Assembly (NCBI GenBank): GCA_946480965.1
Contig: CAMLMI010000153.1
Coordinates: forward strand, 1 to 10,368
Length of the DNA stretch: 10,368 nucleotides
Source of the DNA: an uncultured Verrucomicrobiales bacterium
GTDB taxonomy: Bacteria; Verrucomicrobiota; Verrucomicrobiae; Limisphaerales; CANJSG01
Reading direction: 5' to 3'
The first letter of the stretch is position 1, and each line of letters begins with the position of its first letter. A program made the translations under genes and the position numbers. Below the pieces are notes generated by a model. The model did no database searches. It was not told the origin of the DNA and was given only the letters and a program-made list of their open reading frames with translations. Shown here in pieces: positions 6,334 to 10,368 of the stretch.

Positions 6334-7581
6334 ATGCTGCTGAGAGCCCGAACCGTCCTGCCCGTCGTGACGCCGCCCATCGAGGACGGCGCCGTCGCCA
6401 TCCGTGATGACCGAATCGTCGCCGTCGGCCCTTGGCGCGAGCTTTCCCGCGACTGGAGCGGACCTGTCGAGGACTTGGGCGAGGTCACGGTCTTGCCCGG
6501 CCTGATCAACGCCCATTGCCATCTCGACTACAGCGACATGGCGGGCCAGTTGCGGCCGGGACTGAACTTCGCGGACTGGGTCAAGGCGATCACCATGCTG
6601 AAGGGCACGTGGACGCCGGAGGATTACCGGCGCTCGTGGCTCAACGGCGCGAAACAGCTCCTGGAGTCGGGCACGACGAGCGTGGTGGACATCGAGGCGG
6701 TGCCGGAACTGTTGCCGGACGTGCTCGCGGCCACGCCACTGCGGGTGCGTTCGCTGATCGAGATGACCGGAGTGAAGAGCCGGCGTTCACCGGCCGAGAT
6801 CTTGGAAGAGGCGGAACGGGTCATCCAGCGCGTCGGCGCAGGTCGTTCGTCCGCTGGATTGTCCCCGCATGCGCCGTATTCCACCGTGCCTGAGCTGCTG
6901 CGGCTTTGCGCGGAACGGGCCCGGCAGCGGGATTGGCTGGTGAGCACGCACGTCGCGGAATCGCAGGCGGAGTTCGAGATGTTCATGTATCGGCGCGGGC
7001 CGTTGTTCGAGTGGCTGAAAAGCCAGCGGGACATGGCGGATTGCGGGCTGGGCTCGCCGGTGCGGGCGGTAGCGGCCCAGGGACTGCTGGGGCCTAGATT
7101 CATCGCGGCGCACGTGAACCATCTGTGGATGGACGACGCGAAGCTCTTGGCCGAGGCGGGCGCGCACGTGGTGCATTGCCCGTCCAGCCGGGCCTACTTC
7201 GGACACAAATCGTTCCCTTACGCGGCCTTGGCCGAAGCCAGGGTCAACGTGTGCCTGGGCACCGACAGCGCGGCGAGTTTGACGGCGAACAAAGGCGTAG
7301 TGCCGAAGCTGAGCCTCTTCGACGAAATGCGGATCTTCGCTGCGAACTATGTGGCGGTTTCGCCGGAAACCATCGTGCGCATGGCCACGGTCAACGGAGC
7401 GAAGGCCATGGGCAGCGCTGGAGTCTTGGGGGAACTGTCAGCCGGAGCGCAGGCCGATGTGGTGGTGCTGCCCAATCCTTCCGGAACCGGCTACGAATCC
7501 GTGGTCCATCCGGCGGGACCGGTCCGAAAAACGATGATCGGTGGAGCGTGGGTGATGGGCGGAACGGAGCGGGCCGGTTGA
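6334..7581 (+). CDS. Amidohydrolase-superfamily deaminase (cytosine deaminase-like/SsnA/TrzA group), substrate unknown
   Basis: Predicted cytoplasmic metal-dependent hydrolase of the COG0402-type amidohydrolases, which deaminate purines, pyrimidines or modified nucleosides. From ATG 6334 it has 415 residues, normal for the group. A small beta-sandwich lies at both ends and a TIM-barrel between. The metal motif is NAHCHLDYS at 59-67 (His61, His63). It is followed by SPHAPYS at 177-183 (His179), STHVAES at 204-210 (His206, Glu209), AHVNH at 259-263, HCPSSRAYFGH at 281-291, and LGTDSAAS with Asp311, the expected metal and general-base aspartate. All key residues are therefore present. Possible substrates are aminodeoxyfutalosine (menaquinone route), methylthioadenosine/adenosylhomocysteine, or a base; the sequence alone does not decide. 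A GTG at 6304 would lengthen it but lies inside the terminator loop, so ATG 6334 is preferred. There is no Shine-Dalgarno site. The small exported-protein gene converges from the right. Confidence 0.85.
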   Translation: MLLRARTVLPVVTPPIEDGAVAIRDDRIVAVGPWRELSRDWSGPVEDLGEVTVLPGLINAHCHLDYSDMAGQLRPGLNFADWVKAITMLKGTWTPEDYRRSWLNGAKQLLESGTTSVVDIEAVPELLPDVLAATPLRVRSLIEMTGVKSRRSPAEILEEAERVIQRVGAGRSSAGLSPHAPYSTVPELLRLCAERARQRDWLVSTHVAESQAEFEMFMYRRGPLFEWLKSQRDMADCGLGSPVRAVAAQGLLGPRFIAAHVNHLWMDDAKLLAEAGAHVVHCPSSRAYFGHKSFPYAALAEARVNVCLGTDSAASLTANKGVVPKLSLFDEMRIFAANYVAVSPETIVRMATVNGAKAMGSAGVLGELSAGAQADVVVLPNPSGTGYESVVHPAGPVRKTMIGGAWVMGGTERAG

Positions 7582-7610
7582 AAATGAAAAAGGCGGGCCG
7601 AAGCCCGCCT
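7581..7610 (-). terminator. Intrinsic terminator for the minus-strand small exported protein
   Basis: Read on the minus strand, AGGCGGGC (7610-7603) pairs with GCCCGCCT (7598-7591) around a UUCG tetraloop, followed by a run of T and then TCATTTT (complement of 7590-7581). This is a compact classical terminator, 24 bases past the stop of the minus-strand gene. On the plus strand the same hairpin follows the amidohydrolase stop by nine bases but lacks a T tract, so it may stop transcription weakly in that direction. Confidence 0.88.
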
Positions 7611-7634
7611 CGGGTAAGATTAGAACTCGGTTGG

Positions 7635-8033
7635 TTACTCGGCGGTCTTCTTCGGCTTTTTGGCCGGCTTTTCCGTTTCGGTTTTTGGTCCGATGCGGAG
7701 ACTCTTCAGCTTCAGCTTGCCGTCTTCCTCGACGACCGAACCGCCGATGGTCTCGCCGACGACGATGTCGGAGAACAGGGCGGGCTTGCCCATCTTGTTG
7801 ATGGTCGTTTCCGAAGTGACGTGGAGAACCTGCTTTTTCTCGCCGCTCAGGGTGATCGTCTTCATCGCGCTGTCGATGACTTCGACCTTGCCGTTAACGG
7901 GGCGGGCGCGGGGTTTGGCGGGCTTTTTCTCCGTGGCGGAACCCGCATCGGCGGCGAAGGCGGACGGGGCGACCAGCGTCGTGCCAGCGACGGTGAACAG
8001 GGCGAGGGCCAGTAGGGCAAACAGACGTTTCAT
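7635..8033 (-). CDS. Small exported protein with a short beta-rich domain, function unknown
   Basis: This predicted protein has 132 residues. It starts with a clear Sec signal peptide: MKR, a hydrophobic core LFALLALALFTVAG, and a likely cleavage after SAFA at residue 27. The mature part opens with a Lys/Pro/Ala-rich linker, then a compact domain (about 46-115) of alternating strands containing VNGKVEVIDSAMKTITL and a later VVEEDGKLKLKSLRI. It ends in a lysine-rich tail, KPAKKPKKTAE. The core resembles the small DUF5666/OB-like exported domains by eye, but I cannot name a family with confidence. There are no cysteines and no membrane anchor beyond the signal. An AAGGAG lies 19 bases upstream of the ATG, too far for a normal ribosome binding site because of a local repeat. 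It is convergent with the amidohydrolase gene and divergent from leuC, so it is probably a single-gene transcript with its own terminator. Confidence 0.75.
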   Translation of the reverse strand: MKRLFALLALALFTVAGTTLVAPSAFAADAGSATEKKPAKPRARPVNGKVEVIDSAMKTITLSGEKKQVLHVTSETTINKMGKPALFSDIVVGETIGGSVVEEDGKLKLKSLRIGPKTETEKPAKKPKKTAE

Positions 8034-8206
8034 GGATGGACTGAGAGATGGACTCCTTAGGGTTAACAGCGGTGGACGGGAAATTGGTTAGCGATTGGGG
8101 AGGAATTGGGCAAGCGCCGATTGCGAAAACGAAGACCGTCCGGGACATGGCCTGATTCCGCGTTGCAGCGGTCCGGGGCGTCCATTAGCTTCCGGGTCTC
8201 GAATTT
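8034..8206. other. Divergent intergenic region between the small exported protein and leuC
   Basis: These 173 bases must hold the promoters of both flanking genes. GATGGACT occurs twice (8035-8042 and 8047-8054) immediately upstream of the minus-strand gene, between its start and an AAGGAG (complement of 8058-8053). I could find no -35/-10 pair of good quality on either strand and no Shine-Dalgarno site before the leuC ATG at 8207. A small hairpin CCGC/GCGG at 8157-8170 has no T tract. A 35-codon plus-strand frame (8048-8155) with three scattered Leu codons was considered as a leader peptide and not accepted. Confidence 0.4.
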
Positions 8207-9580
8207 ATGACGCTGACCGAAAAAGTTCTGGCCCGTGCGGCCGGCAAAGCGACGGTTCAAGCCGGCGACAACATCTGGGTGAACGCCGACGTGTTGATGA
8301 CCCATGACGTGTGCGGACCGGGGACGATCGGTGTCTTCAAACGCGAATTCGGCCAGAACGCCAAGGTCTGGGACCGCAAGAAGGTGGTCATCATTCCCGA
8401 CCACTACATCTTCACCGCCGACTCGAAGTCCAACCGCAACGTGGACATTTTGCGGGAGTTTTCCCGTGAACAGGATTTGCCGTATTTCTACGACGTGATC
8501 GACGATCCCAACGGCCAGTGGAAGTTCGATCCCGCCAAGGGTTTGCTGAAGCGGCAGTATGGCTCCAACTATGCGGGTGTTTGCCATGCGGCCTTGCCCG
8601 CCAAGGGCCACACCCGGCCTGGTGAGATTCTGTTCGGCACCGATTCCCACACCTGCATGGCGGGCGCGTTCAACCAGTTCGCCACCGGCATCGGCAACAC
8701 CGACGCTGGCTTCGTCATGGGCACCGGCAAGCTGCTGATCAAGGTTCCGGAAACGATGCGGTTCCGCTTGGAAGGCGCGCTGCAGCCCGGCGTGATGGCC
8801 AAGGACATCATCCTGCATGTCATCGGCGAAATTGGCTTTGATGGAGCCACTTATCGTGCGATGCAGTTCGACGGTCCAGGCGTGGCCAGTTTGACGATGG
8901 ATGACCGGATGACCGTGGCCAACATGGCCATCGAGGCGGGCGGCAAGAATGGCATTTTCCCGTTCGACGCCCGCACGGCAGAATACGTCGATGCGCGGAC
9001 CCGCCTGAACGGCACCAAGGCAAACTACGAACCGGTGGAGGCCGATGATAACCAGAAGTTCGTTTACGAATTCGTGGTTGATCTCGACAAACTGGAGCCG
9101 ACGGTCGCGTGCCACCCCGATCCGGGCCAACGGAAGAAGGCCAAAGAAATGACGGACGTGAAGCTGGACCGGGCCTATGTCGGATCCTGCACCGGCGGCA
9201 AAACCAGCGACTTCGTGGAATTTGCCCGCGTGCTCCAAGGCCGAAAGGTCACCATCGATACCTTCGGTGTTCCGGCGACTCCGGACATCGTCCATGAACT
9301 CCAGTCCACGCGCTGGGGCGGCAAGACCATTTGGCAAATCCTAGAGGACGCCGGAGTCCGCATGACCGAAAACGCCGGCTGCGCCGCCTGTTTGGGCGGG
9401 CCGGTGGATACCTTTGGCCGCATGAACCAGCCCGGCTTGAAGTGCATCAGCGCCACGAACCGGAATTTCCCGGGACGCATGGGGCACAAGGAATCGCAGG
9501 TTTTCCTCGCGTCGCCCGCGACCGTGGCCGCCAGCGCGATTGCCGGACGCATCACCGACCCGCGCGAATACGTTTCGTGA
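8207..9580 (+). CDS. leuC: 3-isopropylmalate dehydratase large subunit, aconitase/LeuC family (archaeal-type)
   Basis: A 4Fe-4S hydro-lyase large subunit, most likely isomerising 2- and 3-isopropylmalate in leucine synthesis together with a separate LeuD. It has 457 residues. Family motifs appear in order: PDHYIF at 64-69, GTDSHT at 144-149, GSCTGGKTSDF at 326-336 with cluster ligand Cys328, GCAACLGG at 391-398 with Cys392 and Cys395, and TNRNFPGRMGH at 417-427 with substrate-binding arginines. The PDHY and GCAACLGG forms are closer to the archaeal/homoaconitase-like LeuC branch than to the E. coli type. Homoaconitase or another 2-hydroxy-acid dehydratase of this branch is therefore a real alternative. 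No small subunit (LeuD) follows; the next gene is an unrelated FecR-domain protein with its own promoter. ATG 8207 has no visible Shine-Dalgarno site but is the first start in a frame well conserved from TEKVLARAAG onward. Confidence 0.88.
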   Translation: MTLTEKVLARAAGKATVQAGDNIWVNADVLMTHDVCGPGTIGVFKREFGQNAKVWDRKKVVIIPDHYIFTADSKSNRNVDILREFSREQDLPYFYDVIDDPNGQWKFDPAKGLLKRQYGSNYAGVCHAALPAKGHTRPGEILFGTDSHTCMAGAFNQFATGIGNTDAGFVMGTGKLLIKVPETMRFRLEGALQPGVMAKDIILHVIGEIGFDGATYRAMQFDGPGVASLTMDDRMTVANMAIEAGGKNGIFPFDARTAEYVDARTRLNGTKANYEPVEADDNQKFVYEFVVDLDKLEPTVACHPDPGQRKKAKEMTDVKLDRAYVGSCTGGKTSDFVEFARVLQGRKVTIDTFGVPATPDIVHELQSTRWGGKTIWQILEDAGVRMTENAGCAACLGGPVDTFGRMNQPGLKCISATNRNFPGRMGHKESQVFLASPATVAASAIAGRITDPREYVS

Positions 9581-9651
9581 CACCGGTGATTTATTTTAAG
9601 GCTTTGAGCCCGTCGCCGATACTATCCCAGCCGGTTGCAAGAGCTTTTGGT

Positions 9652-9679
9652 TTGACACGATCCATCAGCTTTCTATTTT
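9652..9679 (+). promoter_or_regulatory. Sigma70-like promoter for the FecR-domain gene
   Basis: A perfect -35 TTGACA (9652-9657) is followed after 16 bases by TATTTT (9674-9679), which matches the -10 consensus at four of six positions. The surrounding DNA is AT-rich, unusual in this window. Transcription would begin near 9686-9688 and give a leader of about 30 bases. No leuC terminator with a T tract was seen in 9581-9651. Confidence 0.7.
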
Positions 9680-9703
9680 CCCGGCGGTAACACGGAACAT
9701 TCT

Positions 9704-9707
9704 GGAG
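9704..9707 (+). promoter_or_regulatory. Ribosome binding site of the FecR-domain gene
   Basis: GGAG lies eight bases before the ATG at 9716. It is one of the few clear Shine-Dalgarno sites in this window and supports the chosen start. Confidence 0.75.
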
Positions 9708-9715
9708 CATTTTCT

Positions 9716-10368
9716 ATGAAAAAAACAGCAACTCTCTCGGTTTACGCCGCTGCGCTGGGTCTCTTCGCAGTCTGCGGGGGGCTTTCCGACGCCCATGCAC
9801 AGGTGAAGGCTGGTAAGGCCAAGGTCACAACGGCGGGCGAGGGTTCGCGCTATTCGACTTCGTCCGATGTCTGGCTCCCTCTCCAGACCGGTGCTTCTTT
9901 GCCTGAAGGCGCGATCATTGCGACCGCCAGCAAGGCTTCTATCCTGTCCATCGAAGGTTCCGTGATCGCGGTTCAGCCCAACTCAACCCTCAAGCTCGAC
10001 AAGCTTGCTGGCGGCAGCGCAGCCGGTGTGAAAGTCATCGACACCCAACTGAACCTTGCCGACGGCGCGGTGGGAGCCAACGTCCGCAAGCTGGCGGCCG
10101 GAGCTCGCTACGAAGTGAAGACCCCCGGCGGTGTGGCGGGAATTCGCGGCACCAAGATCCATGTCTACACAACCACGGTGAATGGCAAGCGCATCACGAT
10201 CTACTCGGCCATTGACGGCACCTGCGATGTGGCCGAAACCACGCCGGGCGGGGTCGTAACGGTGGTTCTCAACGCGGGTGAATCCTTCATCACGGGTGAT
10301 GTTGCCGTCGGTGAGACCGTGAACATTCCGGGTTACGGTCCTTTCACGATCACTGGCAAGCCTTCCAC
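9716..10368 (+). CDS. Secreted FecR-domain protein, 3' end beyond the window
   Basis: The first 217 codons of a gene that continues past the right edge. A Sec signal peptide opens it: MKKT, a hydrophobic stretch to about residue 23, and a likely cut after DAHA at 28. The mature region holds a FecR domain: about 34-90 with WLPLQTGASLPEGA and IAVQPNSTLKL, then LADGAVGANVRKL and the hallmark KTPGGVAGIRGTK near 137-149, followed by more beta strands. Classical FecR proteins sit in the inner membrane and relay a signal to an ECF sigma factor. This one has only a signal peptide in the visible part and no sigma gene next to it, so a structural or envelope role is as likely as signalling. Such stand-alone FecR-domain proteins are common in Verrucomicrobiota. 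A good promoter and GGAG site precede it. Confidence 0.88.
   Translation, partial: MKKTATLSVYAAALGLFAVCGGLSDAHAQVKAGKAKVTTAGEGSRYSTSSDVWLPLQTGASLPEGAIIATASKASILSIEGSVIAVQPNSTLKLDKLAGGSAAGVKVIDTQLNLADGAVGANVRKLAAGARYEVKTPGGVAGIRGTKIHVYTTTVNGKRITIYSAIDGTCDVAETTPGGVVTVVLNAGESFITGDVAVGETVNIPGYGPFTITGKPS

Noticed and set aside
8048..8155. A 35-codon plus-strand frame as a leucine leader peptide upstream of leuC
   Set aside because: It has only three scattered Leu codons (TTA, TTA, TTG), no ribosome binding site, and no terminator/antiterminator hairpin pair follows.
9581..9651. Terminator for leuC
   Set aside because: Only a palindromic CACCGGTG without a loop and a 3-bp GGC/GCC hairpin are present. 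Neither is a credible terminator.

Overview
The window is about 10.4 kb of GC-rich bacterial chromosome with ordinary housekeeping genes packed closely on both strands. No mobile element, CRISPR array, tRNA or rRNA was seen. Third codon positions are strongly G/C in the genes, and most genes lack a clear Shine-Dalgarno site. Together with a cmk-plsC cluster, a secreted FecR-domain protein and small exported Lys/Pro-rich proteins, this suggests Verrucomicrobiota or a relative in the PVC group. That placement is inference; no marker gene proves it.

Layout, left to right. Positions 1-144 are AT-richer and look non-coding. Two tandem cytidylate kinase paralogs (145-822 and 837-1490) are followed by plsC (1487-2119, sharing ATGA with the second kinase) in a tight plus-strand operon linking CMP/dCMP phosphorylation with phospholipid acylation. 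CTP is needed to make CDP-diacylglycerol, so the pairing makes metabolic sense. The operon converges on a minus-strand ClcB-type CLC transporter with a C-terminal CBS pair (2214 to about 4025), with a 9-bp hairpin between them. Divergent from clcB is a full-length CBS-DRTGG manganese-type inorganic pyrophosphatase (4176-5822). A short-form ribosome hibernation factor (5920-6273) follows and ends in a textbook terminator.

That terminator sits directly against the start of an amidohydrolase/deaminase of the cytosine-deaminase-like group (6334-7581). A small exported protein (minus strand, 7635-8033) converges on it and has its own UUCG-loop terminator. Next come an archaeal-type LeuC/aconitase-family large subunit (8207-9580) and, behind a good sigma70-like promoter, a secreted FecR-domain protein that runs off the right edge.

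Two adjacent, divergent proteins (CLC and pyrophosphatase) both carry CBS pairs, which commonly sense adenine nucleotides, and the next gene is a hibernation factor. An energy-status theme for 2.2-6.3 kb is reasonable but unproven. I found no clear sign of an undescribed system. The points most worth a second look are the cmk tandem, the CLC filter and proton-residue substitutions, the terminator against the amidohydrolase start, and the repeat that displaces a ribosome binding site at 8034-8058.
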